This document shows, piece after piece, positions 8,923 through 18,419 of a DNA stretch of 64,000 nucleotides. The translations under genes and the position numbers were made by a program. Under the pieces are notes generated by a model. The model made no database searches. It was not told the DNA's origin and saw only the letters and a program-made list of their open reading frames with translations. The DNA is from Saprospiraceae bacterium (GTDB taxonomy: Bacteria; Bacteroidota; Bacteroidia; Chitinophagales; Saprospiraceae): positions 62,001 to 126,000 of the forward strand of contig JAEUUO010000022.1 of the NCBI GenBank assembly GCA_016787575.1, given 5' to 3'. The number at the start of each line of letters is the position of its first letter. Positions within the stretch are counted from its first letter, which is position 1.

Positions 8923-11346
8923 ATGTGGGGTAGAACGGTAGGATTAATTCTCTTTATATTACATTTGGCCTTCATAGATTCCAATGGACAAAGTCTCACA
9001 CGAATTTTAGAAGCAGCTGAAAAATCACTTGCTTCAAAAAATTATTTTGATGCTTATTCAAAATTCAGGGAAGCATTGGAATTTGAACCAACCAATGCTA
9101 CATACCTTTATAAAACTGCTGAATGTGCCAGATTATTTGGTGCTTACAAAATGTCAGCTTTGTTTTATGACAGTGTATTGCATCATGAATTAAATAATAT
9201 TTATCCTCTTTCAGGATTTTGGCTGGGTCAAGTTAGACAAATTCAAGGTGATTATTCAAATGCTATTTTAGCTTATAAGATTTTTAGCTCTGAGCATTCC
9301 GGAGAAGATACTAGTTTTCTTACAGTTGCAAAAAAAGAAATATTAGCATGTGAATGGGCTATAGAACAAGTCAAATATCCAATTAAAGGATTGAGCATTC
9401 AAAAAATGTCTGACCAAATAAATTCACCATTTTCTGACTTTGCACCTGAATTGTATAAGGATGATTTTGTTTACTCCTCTCTTCGCTTTGAAAATAAAAA
9501 GAACACTACAATTCCAAAAAGGTATAATTCAAAAATATTAATCAGTCATAAATCACAACTACCTGTAGAATTATTAATCAAGGACTACATTGCCGAAGGA
9601 TTAAACATAGCACACACAAGCTACAATAGGGAATATACTAAAGTTTTTTTTACAATTTGTGAAGACCTGAATGATTATGATAAACGATGCGATCTTTATA
9701 GCAGCGAATTAGATGCTTCAGGACGCTGGTCGTCTCCAACAAAACTTCCAGAATACATCAATCTGGCTGGGAGCACGACTACACAACCACATTTATGTTA
9801 TTTAGACCAGGACTCAACGCCTACTTTGTTTTTTGTATCAAACAGATCAAAAGGAAAAGGAGGTTTGGATATTTGGTTTGTTAAAATAGACGAACAAGGA
9901 AATTATTCTGAACCAGTAAATTGTTCGGATGTTAATACAAATACCGATGATATTACGCCGTATTATCATTCCAAATCCAAATCGCTTTACTTTTCCTCTA
10001 AAGGCTATCTTGGCATGGGTGGATTTGATGTGTATCAATCAAAATACATCGATCATTCATGGTCCATACCTAAAAACATAGGAGTACCCGTAAATAGCAG
10101 TTTTGATGATGTATATTATGTCATCACCAATCTTGACACCATCGCTTATTTAGCTTCAAACCGAACCGGAACTCAGTTTTTAGATGATGCAACGGAAGCC
10201 TGTTGTCTTGATTTATTCAAAATTAATCTGCAGCCTTGTGAAATTAATTTAGATGCATTTGTTTACCAGTATTACACTAAAAAAGAATTGACAAATGTCA
10301 GCATAAGTCTGATCGATTTGGATAGACCAACGTCGGCACCTATCGTTATAAATACAGAAAAAACAAATACGCATCGATTTGAAATTTTGTGCGACAAGAA
10401 CTACAAATTAATTGCTAGCAAACCAGGCTACCTTCCAGACTCCATTAGTTTTTATACTGGCAAACCTGCTGAATTTATTAACATCACCAAGAAATTGTTT
10501 TTAAAACCTAATGCAATCTCATTAGATGTCTTAAGCTTCCATAAAATTACAAAAGATACACTGCATGCAGTTACTGTGAGTTTGATTGATCTAGATGATC
10601 CTACAAGAGAGCCTATAGTAGTTACAAATCTCAATTCCAATTTGAGTCAATTTGAAATTATTCCATGTCATAAATACAAAATCACAGGAACGAAACCTGA
10701 TTTTGCAAATACAATTGTCTATTTAAATATTGACTGTTCTACCGATAGCATCGTGGTTCAAAATATATTTTTAGAACCAGAAATATACAGCATGTTACCT
10801 GTCAGTCTTTATTTTGATAATGACCGGCCAGATCCTAATACATTTAAAAGACATACACTTTTAAAATATTCAAAAACGTATGAAGCGTATTATAGTAAAA
10901 AAATAGAATTTTTAAGTAAGTACATAGCGATCCAAAAATCAAAAGGAGACACTTCAGGTTATGCTATGGATACATTTTTTGAAAATCAAATCAGATACGG
11001 AAAAGAACGCTTTGATAAATTTTTAAATATTCTAGAGAAAGATCTTGCCAAAGGTAAGCGCTATGAAATATTTGTAAAAGGCTATGCTTCACCTCTTGCA
11101 AAACCAGATTACAATTTAAATTTAAGTCAAAGAAGAATTATTTCAATTTACAATGAATTTTACAGGCATAACAATGGAATTTTAATTGAATACATTCGTT
11201 CAAAACAATTAAAATTAAGTCAAAAACCTTTTGGTGAAGCAGCTGCCCCTGCAGGTATTAGCGATAAAAAGCAAGACCTCCGATCTATATTTACAATCGA
11301 GGCATCCAGAGAACGTCGTGTAGATATTATTGAAATTAAGGAATAG
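8923..11346 (+). CDS. PorE-like TPR / PD40 / OmpA-family protein (cassette 2)
   Basis: 807 residues with the same domain order and nearly the same boundaries as the protein at 1661: signal peptide, TPR-like helices at about 25-150, PD40 repeats (LFFVSNRSKGKGGLDIWFV, LYFSSKGYLGMGGFDVYQS), two tandem beta domains near 437 and 530, and an OmpA-like end from about 624 (LPVSLYFDNDRPDP). The two beta domains are recognisable duplicates of each other (SLIDLDRPTSAPIV and SLIDLDDPTREPIV). The C-terminal ASPLAKPDYNLNLSQRR matches copy 1 in lacking the usual TD pair. It is probably a periplasmic or outer-membrane anchor linking cassette 2 to peptidoglycan. This is inferred from PorE-like architecture. 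Confidence 0.8.
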   Translation: MWGRTVGLILFILHLAFIDSNGQSLTRILEAAEKSLASKNYFDAYSKFREALEFEPTNATYLYKTAECARLFGAYKMSALFYDSVLHHELNNIYPLSGFWLGQVRQIQGDYSNAILAYKIFSSEHSGEDTSFLTVAKKEILACEWAIEQVKYPIKGLSIQKMSDQINSPFSDFAPELYKDDFVYSSLRFENKKNTTIPKRYNSKILISHKSQLPVELLIKDYIAEGLNIAHTSYNREYTKVFFTICEDLNDYDKRCDLYSSELDASGRWSSPTKLPEYINLAGSTTTQPHLCYLDQDSTPTLFFVSNRSKGKGGLDIWFVKIDEQGNYSEPVNCSDVNTNTDDITPYYHSKSKSLYFSSKGYLGMGGFDVYQSKYIDHSWSIPKNIGVPVNSSFDDVYYVITNLDTIAYLASNRTGTQFLDDATEACCLDLFKINLQPCEINLDAFVYQYYTKKELTNVSISLIDLDRPTSAPIVINTEKTNTHRFEILCDKNYKLIASKPGYLPDSISFYTGKPAEFINITKKLFLKPNAISLDVLSFHKITKDTLHAVTVSLIDLDDPTREPIVVTNLNSNLSQFEIIPCHKYKITGTKPDFANTIVYLNIDCSTDSIVVQNIFLEPEIYSMLPVSLYFDNDRPDPNTFKRHTLLKYSKTYEAYYSKKIEFLSKYIAIQKSKGDTSGYAMDTFFENQIRYGKERFDKFLNILEKDLAKGKRYEIFVKGYASPLAKPDYNLNLSQRRIISIYNEFYRHNNGILIEYIRSKQLKLSQKPFGEAAAPAGISDKKQDLRSIFTIEASRERRVDIIEIKE

Positions 11347-11361
11347 CATAAACCCTTTAGA

Positions 11362-14300
11362 ATGAACAACATCAAAATTTTAAAGAATCAATTTCAATGG
11401 CTTGAATGCAGCTTGAGAAGTTTATTTATTTTGAGTATTGTTCTTTTCAGTGCTCCTTCTAAATTGCAAGCTACCCATTTGGTTGGTGGTTCATTAAATT
11501 ACAGGAGTCTTGGAAATAATTATTACGAAGTAAGCCTCATTGTCAGAAGGGATTGTATTTATGGCGCAGACACTGTTCCGTTTGATAATCCAGCTTTATT
11601 AGGAGTTTTTTATGGAAACGGACAAAAAGCAATTCGGGTTGGTTTTGATGGTGTTGTACCTTTAAAATTGATGAATAATGACACCTTACATGAAACCGTT
11701 GACAATTACTGTCCTGGAAAATTTAATGAAGTATGCGTTCATCAAACAATTTACCGTGACACTATTCTTTTGCCGTTTGATGAGCGTGGCTACATTTTGG
11801 CTTACCAAAGATGTTGTAGAAACGAAACCTTATTAAACATTACAGAACCATTAGAGACAGGAGCTACATATACAGCTCACATCAGTCCGGAAAACCTCAA
11901 AGAAAATAATTCAAATCCTGTATTTGGTGCATTTCCACCTATCTATGCTTGTGTAAATAAACCCTATTACTTTAAACATACTGCAACTGATGCAGATGGA
12001 GATTCATTGGTTTATAGCTTTTGTACACCTTTTAAAGGCAAAACAAGATTGGATCCTGCAGGAAGGCCTGATTTTCCTCCATACGATACGGTCGTATGGG
12101 CATCAGGTTACGATCTTAATAATTTAGTTGGCAGCCCAGTAGTGATAAATACTGCAACAGGTGAAATTACTTTTACGCCTACCATTCGTGGACAGTTTCT
12201 ATTTGGTATTTGTGTATCAGAATATAGAAATGGCAAGTTGATTGGATATACCAAAAGAGATTATGAAGTAAATATAGTCCCATGCGGCATTCAGCCCCAG
12301 GCTGCATTTTCAAGAAGCTCCTCGCTTTGCAACGGATTGGATGTATCATTCACAGATAACAGCTTAAATGCATTGAGCTATTTATGGTATTTTGATTTTC
12401 AAAACAATCGCAATTTTAATTCAACCGGAATCAATCCAAGCATCAAATATCCTAAAGCAGGTATTTATGAGGTCGTATTGGTTGTTAAAAATGGTGAATG
12501 CGACGACACTGCCCGACAAATTATTTCAGTAATTGATCCACAATTAAAACCCGATTTTCAAATTCAAACAACCTGCGAAAAAACGGTAATCTTATCTCTA
12601 ATAGATCAATCAAGTGCCTCAGGACAAATTGTTAAGCGCACTTGGAATCTTAAAGGGCCTAAAGATCTTTTGACTTCAATGGATGTAAATCCTATTTTCC
12701 AGTTGCAAGGTGACAGTCTGATTGAAATTAGCCTAACAATAATGGATGAAAATGGATGTACTGCAAGTATTCAAAAATCCATTCTCGTCAAGCTCATTGA
12801 AGTTGATTTAGTAGCTAGTGAACTAAGCATTTGCAAAGGTGATTCAGTACACTTGGTGAAGAACCCTAATCCTCGATTGGTTTATAAATGGAATCCTAGC
12901 AACACCTTAGATCTCACAAATCCCAGTGACCCGATTGCAAAACCCTCAACTACTACAACTTATTCTGTTACAATTACTGATGGTCCGTGCATGGCAATTC
13001 GGCAAATTAAAGTTTTGGTAAAAGACAAACTCAACTTAAAAATAGCCGGCGACACGTTAGTCTGCGATGGCAAATTTGATCTAACAGCAAGTTCAGATTC
13101 ATCAACAGTATTTATTTGGTCTACCAATCGATTCTTTAATCCTCCAATATTTAACGGTTCCCATTTTGCAGATACAATAAACGGAAACAGAAAATTTTAT
13201 GTTAAAGCAGGATTTGGAGAACAGTGTGCTGCTTTGGATTCAATAACAGTTTCGAATAAAGCCCTTAAGTTAAGCTACAAAGATGCGTATATTCTTTGTG
13301 CTGGAGATTCTATTCAAATTGCTATTCAAAATTTGAATCCTACTGACAGCCTTAAGATTTCATGGGAACCAAACCCAATTATTATAAGTCCTTTGAATCA
13401 ATCCACTGTTCTGGTATCCTGTCCAAACCCAGGCAATTATTTTCTTAAATTCACAATTAAAAATCAATTCAACTGCAGCCTTACTGACAGCATTCTAATT
13501 CAAGCAGCAAATTCAGAAGCTCCTGATATTAGCGTTGATACCAATTGCGGGTCATTAGAAATTATTGTAAATACCAATAGTTCAGGAAAAATTCATTGGG
13601 ATTTTGGTGATGGAATTGGGCAATCCACTAAAAAAACAGATCGTTACATCTATAATAAAACAGGAACCTACCGCATCCTTTTAGAGACTGATTCCATTTG
13701 CAATCGCTCCACCGAACGAAATGTCACTGTTATTAAATTGCACTCAACATTGGTCGATTCTTTAGTGACCTGCGATGGAGTTAGCTACTTGAATCCATCG
13801 GCAGATACAAGTTTGAGATACGAATGGACACCCACAGATGGTTTAGACAATCCTAACAGTCCAAATCCAAAGTCAATAAATAGTTCAAATAAAAAATACT
13901 ATGTCAAAATTTATGACCCAGCTTTCCCTGATAGTTGTTATTTAAATGACAGTATTTGCATTGTCGTTCCGCCTGCAATTATATTAAATGCTGGACCCGA
14001 TACAAGCTTGTGTGAAAAATCAAGTATTATATTAAAAGCTAATAGCAATACTAGTGGACTTAAAACAATTTGGTGCAATTCGGAAAACAAAGAAATTGGT
14101 TCTGGAACTGAAATCAAAGTTGAACCGGACAAATCTACATTCTATATTGTAAAGGCGATAGATGCATATGGATGCGAGAAAGGGGATACCGTTTATGTAA
14201 ATTTATATGAATTTAAAGCAAGTATCGAAGGTCAGTCAATTATATGTAAAGGCGATAGTGTAAAATTAAAGTTACACCTGTCAAAAGCAGATAGCCTTTC

Positions 14301-14979
14301 ATTTGAGTGGTTTCCAAAAACATACATTTTAGGAAATGACAAAGACAGTTGTATATACGTAAAACCAACATCTGATGAATTGTATAAAGTAATTGTTACC
14401 AATCCTTATGGTTGCAGTTGGGAAGCAAGCTATTTAGTAAAAGTAAGTGATGTCCAGAATCAACTAGTAGTAGATGCGGACCCTAAACAAATTGTGCCCG
14501 GACAGAAAACACAACTTACAGCCACATTTAATTCAAATTGGAAATACAATTGGAAACCAAATGATGGAAGTTTATCAGATTCAGCAATTTACAATCCAAT
14601 AGCTACGCCTATAAAAACCACTAGTTATACAGTTACTATTGTGGACGAAAATGGCTGCACAGCAAGTGCAACTATTACAATAATTGTAAATGATTGTGCT
14701 GAATCTGTTTTTATTCCAAATGCATTTAGTCCAAATAACGATTCCAAGAATGACATTCTTTATGTAAGATCCCGTTCAAATGCAGTTACCCAAATAGATT
14801 TTCAGATATATAACCGATGGGGTGAACAGGTTTTTAAAACTTCTGATATAAATATTGGTTGGGATGGCCGATATAAAGGAGAGCTTCTTAGTCCGGATGT
14901 ATTCGGATACGGCTTAAAATTTAAATGCTTTGAAAATAAAGAATATTCTAAAAAAGGCAACATCAGTCTATTAAAATAA
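11362..14979 (+). CDS. Giant PKD-containing cargo with type B gliding-motility C-terminal domain (cassette 2)
   Basis: 1205 residues, starting 15 bp after the OmpA-like gene. The N-terminal leader is 37 residues and ends before THLVGGSLNYRSLGNN. The CCRN segment near 150, the PKD domain near 733 (WDFGDG) and several Ig-like repeats (YKWNPSNTLD, YEWTPTDGLDNPNSPNP, YNWKPNDGS) all have counterparts in copy 1. The type B sorting domain closes the protein: NAFSPNNDSKNDILYVRS, YNRWGEQVFK, GWDGRYKGE, KKGNISLLK. It is predicted to be secreted through T9SS and displayed on the cell surface. Cys residues recur at the start of repeats (for example LCNGLD, SICKGDS), which suggests disulfide-stabilised modules. 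Ligand or structural role unknown. Confidence 0.85.
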   Translation: MNNIKILKNQFQWLECSLRSLFILSIVLFSAPSKLQATHLVGGSLNYRSLGNNYYEVSLIVRRDCIYGADTVPFDNPALLGVFYGNGQKAIRVGFDGVVPLKLMNNDTLHETVDNYCPGKFNEVCVHQTIYRDTILLPFDERGYILAYQRCCRNETLLNITEPLETGATYTAHISPENLKENNSNPVFGAFPPIYACVNKPYYFKHTATDADGDSLVYSFCTPFKGKTRLDPAGRPDFPPYDTVVWASGYDLNNLVGSPVVINTATGEITFTPTIRGQFLFGICVSEYRNGKLIGYTKRDYEVNIVPCGIQPQAAFSRSSSLCNGLDVSFTDNSLNALSYLWYFDFQNNRNFNSTGINPSIKYPKAGIYEVVLVVKNGECDDTARQIISVIDPQLKPDFQIQTTCEKTVILSLIDQSSASGQIVKRTWNLKGPKDLLTSMDVNPIFQLQGDSLIEISLTIMDENGCTASIQKSILVKLIEVDLVASELSICKGDSVHLVKNPNPRLVYKWNPSNTLDLTNPSDPIAKPSTTTTYSVTITDGPCMAIRQIKVLVKDKLNLKIAGDTLVCDGKFDLTASSDSSTVFIWSTNRFFNPPIFNGSHFADTINGNRKFYVKAGFGEQCAALDSITVSNKALKLSYKDAYILCAGDSIQIAIQNLNPTDSLKISWEPNPIIISPLNQSTVLVSCPNPGNYFLKFTIKNQFNCSLTDSILIQAANSEAPDISVDTNCGSLEIIVNTNSSGKIHWDFGDGIGQSTKKTDRYIYNKTGTYRILLETDSICNRSTERNVTVIKLHSTLVDSLVTCDGVSYLNPSADTSLRYEWTPTDGLDNPNSPNPKSINSSNKKYYVKIYDPAFPDSCYLNDSICIVVPPAIILNAGPDTSLCEKSSIILKANSNTSGLKTIWCNSENKEIGSGTEIKVEPDKSTFYIVKAIDAYGCEKGDTVYVNLYEFKASIEGQSIICKGDSVKLKLHLSKADSLSFEWFPKTYILGNDKDSCIYVKPTSDELYKVIVTNPYGCSWEASYLVKVSDVQNQLVVDADPKQIVPGQKTQLTATFNSNWKYNWKPNDGSLSDSAIYNPIATPIKTTSYTVTIVDENGCTASATITIIVNDCAESVFIPNAFSPNNDSKNDILYVRSRSNAVTQIDFQIYNRWGEQVFKTSDINIGWDGRYKGELLSPDVFGYGLKFKCFENKEYSKKGNISLLK

Positions 14980-15034
14980 AATCGAGTTCTGAAAATATTT
15001 TATTGAACAGGATTTAATTTAATAACTACTACAG

Positions 15035-15042
15035 TACATTTG
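15035..15042 (+). promoter_or_regulatory. -7 element abutting the methyltransferase start (possible leaderless gene)
   Basis: TACATTTG is an exact match to the Bacteroidota TAnnTTTG element. Only three bases separate it from the ATG at 15046, so transcription would begin at or next to the start codon. A partial -33 match (TTTA) lies 18 bp upstream. It also argues against the in-frame TTG at 15040, which falls inside the element. Confidence 0.4.
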
Positions 15043-15045
15043 CTT

Positions 15046-15933
15046 ATGATTTCAATTCGTTCTTGTCCTATTTGCAATCTTGAGCAGTTCGAAGATTATT
15101 TAAAAATCAAAGACCATTCAATTTCTGGTGAATATTTTAAACTATTAAAATGCAGTTCTTGTCAATTTATTTTGACATCACCAAGACCAGATGACGAGCA
15201 ACTTGGCAAATATTATCAATCAAAAGAATACATATCACACAGTGACACCAATATTGGCATTGTAAATAAAATTTATCGAATAATCCGAAACTATACTTTA
15301 AAACAAAAAATTGAATTAATAAAAAATCTCAATAAACAACCAAATTTAATTGATATTGGAAGTGGGGCAGGCTATTTTTTGGATGCATGCCAGAAAGCAG
15401 GATTTAATGGCTTTGGCATAGAACCAGATGAAACAACAAGAGCTGGTTCAATCAGTAAATTTAACATTCAAGTTTTTGATGAATCCTATTTAAACCAAAT
15501 ACCTGAATCAAGTATAGACTTAATTTCAATGTGGCATGTACTCGAACACGTCCCAGCATTAAATCAACGATTGCAAGAAATTTACAAAATACTTAAACCC
15601 AATGCATATTTAATCATCGCTGTACCAAATTGCAGTTCTTTTGATTCTAAACACTACAAAGAATATTGGGCCGGCTATGATGTGCCTCGCCATTTATGGC
15701 ACTTCACGCCCAATACGATTATTAAGCTTTTAAGTCAGCATTCTTTTATGCATATAAAAACGTTGCCAATGTATTTTGACTCCTATTATGTATCTATGCT
15801 GAGTGAAAAATACAAACATAATTTTTTAGGATTGATCTATGGCGTTGCAATAGGATTTTTATCAAATGCAAAGGCTTTCTTTAGCAAGAAGAACCGGTAT
15901 TCTAGTCAAATTTATATTTTCAGTAAAAACTAA
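15046..15933 (+). CDS. Class I SAM-dependent methyltransferase with N-terminal Cys4 zinc-ribbon-like segment
   Basis: 295 residues from the ATG at 15046. The N-terminus has two CxxC pairs (C7/C10 and C36/C39) that look like a small zinc ribbon. The SAM-binding motif I is LIDIGSGAGYF near residue 103, followed by an acidic residue in GFGIEPDE. MWHVLEHV and LKPNAYLIIAVPN correspond to the post-motif strands of the Methyltransf_23 group. Relatives with this zinc ribbon often act on sugars, lipids or secondary metabolites in envelope loci. The substrate cannot be inferred here. It stands alone between the T9SS cassettes and convergent ychF. Confidence 0.75.
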   Translation: MISIRSCPICNLEQFEDYLKIKDHSISGEYFKLLKCSSCQFILTSPRPDDEQLGKYYQSKEYISHSDTNIGIVNKIYRIIRNYTLKQKIELIKNLNKQPNLIDIGSGAGYFLDACQKAGFNGFGIEPDETTRAGSISKFNIQVFDESYLNQIPESSIDLISMWHVLEHVPALNQRLQEIYKILKPNAYLIIAVPNCSSFDSKHYKEYWAGYDVPRHLWHFTPNTIIKLLSQHSFMHIKTLPMYFDSYYVSMLSEKYKHNFLGLIYGVAIGFLSNAKAFFSKKNRYSSQIYIFSKN

Positions 15934-15962
15934 AATAAATTAAGGTGGCTTCTAAATCAACC

Positions 15963-17057
15963 TTAGACATTAAAAAGAAAATGCATAATGTCCCCATCTT
16001 TTACAACGTATTCTTTTCCTTCTGTTGACATCTTACCGGCAGATTTAATGGCTGCCTCTGATTTTAAAGTTATATAATCCTGATATTGTATCACTTCTGC
16101 TCGAATAAATCCTTTTTCAAAATCAGTATGAATTACAGCTGCGGCTTGAGGCGCTTTAGTTCCTTTAACGATAGTCCAGGCACGAACTTCCTTTTCACCA
16201 ACTGTAAAATAAGTTACCAGATCCAACAATTCATAAGCAGAACGGCTTATTAAATTAACTCCCGGCTCTTCCAATCCCATACTTTTAAAAAACTCACTTC
16301 GTTCTTCTTCAGGCAACTCAGAAATTTCTGCTTCAATGCCTGCAGAAATCAAGATCACTTTTGCATTTTCATTTTTTACAGCATCAATAAATGCCTTCGT
16401 ATGGGCATTGCCTGTATGAATTGAAGCTTCATCTACATTGCAAACATACAAAACAGGTTTGCCTGTCAATAACTGGCTGTTTTTTACAAGTAGTGCAGAA
16501 TCTGCATCGGTAATAAAGGATCTAGCAGGTTTTCCGGATTCCAGATGTTTGTTAATTTGCTCTAAAAATTCCAACTCCCGGAGTACTTCTTTATCGCCAC
16601 TTTTAGACTGTTTGCGCAGCCGATCCATTCGCTTATCACTAGTCTCAAGGTCTTTTAGTATTAGTTCAGTATCTACAATTTCCTTGTCACGGATAGGATT
16701 TACAGAACCATCCACATGAACTACATTATCATCATCAAAAGCACGGACAACATGAATAATAGCATCCACTTCGCGAATATTTGCTAGAAATTGATTGCCC
16801 AATCCTTCTCCTTTTGAAGCTCCTTTTATAAGTCCAGCTATGTCCAGAATATCAACAGTAGTTGGAACAACGCGTTGAGGCTTTGCAATAGCTGCTAACT
16901 CATTTAAACGCAGATCCGGAACAGTTATCACACCCAGATTGGGATCTTTTGTGGCAAATGGATAATTTGCTGCCAAAGCACCTGCTGAAGTCAACGCATT
17001 AAATAAGGTGGATTTTCCAACATTGGGCAACCCGACAATTCCACACTGCAATCCCAT
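15963..17057 (-). CDS. ychF: Redox-regulated ATPase YchF (OLA1 family)
   Basis: 364 residues, full family length. The G1 motif GLPNVGKSTLFNAL sits at the N-terminus, and LDIAGLIKGASKGEGLGN is the switch II region. The G4 position reads NVDE rather than NKxD, the substitution that gives YchF its preference for ATP. A coiled-coil arm (about 130-165) and a C-terminal TGS domain with GTKAPQAAAVIHTDFEKGFI follow. YchF proteins associate with ribosomes and modulate stress responses. The gene is transcribed towards the methyltransferase, with a TAATTTTG -7 element just upstream of its start. Confidence 0.97.
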   Translation of the reverse strand: MGLQCGIVGLPNVGKSTLFNALTSAGALAANYPFATKDPNLGVITVPDLRLNELAAIAKPQRVVPTTVDILDIAGLIKGASKGEGLGNQFLANIREVDAIIHVVRAFDDDNVVHVDGSVNPIRDKEIVDTELILKDLETSDKRMDRLRKQSKSGDKEVLRELEFLEQINKHLESGKPARSFITDADSALLVKNSQLLTGKPVLYVCNVDEASIHTGNAHTKAFIDAVKNENAKVILISAGIEAEISELPEEERSEFFKSMGLEEPGVNLISRSAYELLDLVTYFTVGEKEVRAWTIVKGTKAPQAAAVIHTDFEKGFIRAEVIQYQDYITLKSEAAIKSAGKMSTEGKEYVVKDGDIMHFLFNV

Positions 17058-17073
17058 ATACTTTTAATTTTTG

Positions 17074-17081
17074 CAAAATTA
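17074..17081 (-). promoter_or_regulatory. -7 element upstream of ychF
   Basis: On the minus strand the sequence reads TAATTTTG, an exact TAnnTTTG match, 16 bp before the ychF ATG. No clear -33 TTTG is present at the ideal distance. Confidence 0.4.
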
Positions 17082-17134
17082 GAAAAAAGGAAGTGTTCGT
17101 TCGTGCAATTGAAAATCATTAACTTTCAGCATTT

Positions 17135-17734
17135 ATGAATTTTTTAGCTCATTTAAATCTTTCGTATCCGTCCGCTGAATTGTTGACAGGGAATTATATC
17201 TGTGATTTTATTACCAAACATCAGGAAAAAGAGGTTCACAATGCATTTCATGACGGAATAAAAATGCACCGTTGGATCGATAATTATTCCAATAATCACC
17301 CTGATATCTTTCAAATAAATGAATATTTTCATCCATACATTCATAAATATGCACCGGTGGGGACTGACATTGTTTGCGACTATTTACTTTATAAGAATTG
17401 GGAAACACACAATTTTAGTTCTTTTGATTTTTTTCAAGAAAATTGCTATCGAAAGTTATATGAAAACATAGAGTTAATGCCTGTAGGAATCAGAGAACGA
17501 TGCAAATCAATGATAGCGCATCAATGGCTCATGCAATATACAAATTTGGAAGGCCTTGAATATGTATTTAACCGGATGAATACTATAGCAAAATTCCCGG
17601 TTGACTTTAGAAAAATTCTACCAGCTATTGAAACAAATGAAACTCAATTAATAATGTACTTTAATAATTTCTACAATGAATGCAAATCAGAAGTTGCAAA
17701 ATTATTCAACCCTCAAAATGAAATGAGAATGTAA
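17135..17734 (+). CDS. Acyl carrier protein phosphodiesterase family protein (AcpH-like)
   Basis: 199 residues beginning MNFLAHLNLSYPSAELLTGN, the characteristic start of the AcpH/DUF479 family. It retains the expected FHDGIKMHRWIDNY segment, whose His and Asp residues lie in the HD-like metal site, plus DYLLYKNW. Biochemically studied members hydrolyse the phosphopantetheine arm from holo-ACP, but Bacteroidota members have rarely been tested, so the activity is family-based. It is divergent from ychF, and its 3' end overlaps the convergent porT-like gene by 29 bp. Confidence 0.85.
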   Translation: MNFLAHLNLSYPSAELLTGNYICDFITKHQEKEVHNAFHDGIKMHRWIDNYSNNHPDIFQINEYFHPYIHKYAPVGTDIVCDYLLYKNWETHNFSSFDFFQENCYRKLYENIELMPVGIRERCKSMIAHQWLMQYTNLEGLEYVFNRMNTIAKFPVDFRKILPAIETNETQLIMYFNNFYNECKSEVAKLFNPQNEMRM

Positions 17735-18419
17735 ATGCTTTGGTAAACAATTTTTCAATAATGGTTGACTCGGGTAATTTATTATCAAAAATTAATATAT
17801 TATTCAAGCCATGAGAAAATTTAATTTCTGGAGAAAATATAAAATAGGGTAAATAAAATTGCATTCCTACACCTATTTCCAATTGAAAATCATGCGGCGA
17901 TACGCGTACTATTTTAAATTGGTTTTTATCAGATCGACTGTTTGAAGAGAAGTCGTAAGAGTATTTTACGCCTGTAATAAAGTATACACGTTTATCCTTA
18001 TAGGGTGCAGAGGTAAAGCGGACAAGCAAAGGGATTTCGCCAAATACGGATTCTATACGTTCTTTTTTTTCGATGCCTGTATTTAAATCCTGGTATGCAA
18101 GACTTCGATAAGACAAGGCAATGCTTGGCAATACTCTAAAATCAAAGTAATCCCCAATTTTAAAATTGGTAATCATTGACAAGGTCAATCCTGAATTTGA
18201 AAGACCCTCATTCCATTTGTAATTTCCGTTATTTATAAATCTTCGGGAATGCTCGATTTTAAATCCTGATGAATTGTAGCCAATTGTTAAACCAAAATAA
18301 TGCGATTTTTTTCTAAAGCTCAGATAGTTGTAGCTATGAGAATTTACCTGTGATTGCAGCAGGAACGGTGTTATAAAAACAAAAATTAATACTATTTGTA
18401 TCCGATATAAATGCTGCAT
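17706..18419 (-). CDS. porT: PorT-like type IX secretion outer-membrane protein
   Basis: 237 residues with a signal peptide ending near LLQSQ and an outer-membrane beta-barrel rich in alternating Phe, Tyr and Ser strands (HYFGLTIGYNSSGFKIEHSR). Length and position match PorT/SprT, a barrel needed for T9SS assembly, and placement immediately downstream of ubiE is common for porT in Bacteroidota. The start overlaps the end of ubiE by 28 bp, suggesting translational coupling. Its 3' end overlaps the convergent ACP-phosphodiesterase-like gene. The weaker alternative is an unrelated barrel of the same fold. Confidence 0.75.
   Translation of the reverse strand: MQHLYRIQIVLIFVFITPFLLQSQVNSHSYNYLSFRKKSHYFGLTIGYNSSGFKIEHSRRFINNGNYKWNEGLSNSGLTLSMITNFKIGDYFDFRVLPSIALSYRSLAYQDLNTGIEKKERIESVFGEIPLLVRFTSAPYKDKRVYFITGVKYSYDFSSNSRSDKNQFKIVRVSPHDFQLEIGVGMQFYLPYFIFSPEIKFSHGLNNILIFDNKLPESTIIEKLFTKAFTFSFHFEG

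Noticed and set aside
629..14979. Mobile-element origin of the duplicated T9SS cassettes
   Set aside because: No transposase, integrase, terminal repeat, target-site duplication or tRNA lies at the boundaries, so an ordinary tandem duplication is simpler.
15936..15965. Hairpin TAAGGT...ACCTTA at the end of ychF as a terminator
   Set aside because: Only a 6-bp stem with a long loop and an interrupted T-run. Too weak to call.
16438..16719. 93-codon reading frame opposite ychF, and similar frames opposite accD, cox1, actC and actB
   Set aside because: Antisense shadows of strongly conserved genes, with no motif, signal peptide or promoter of their own.
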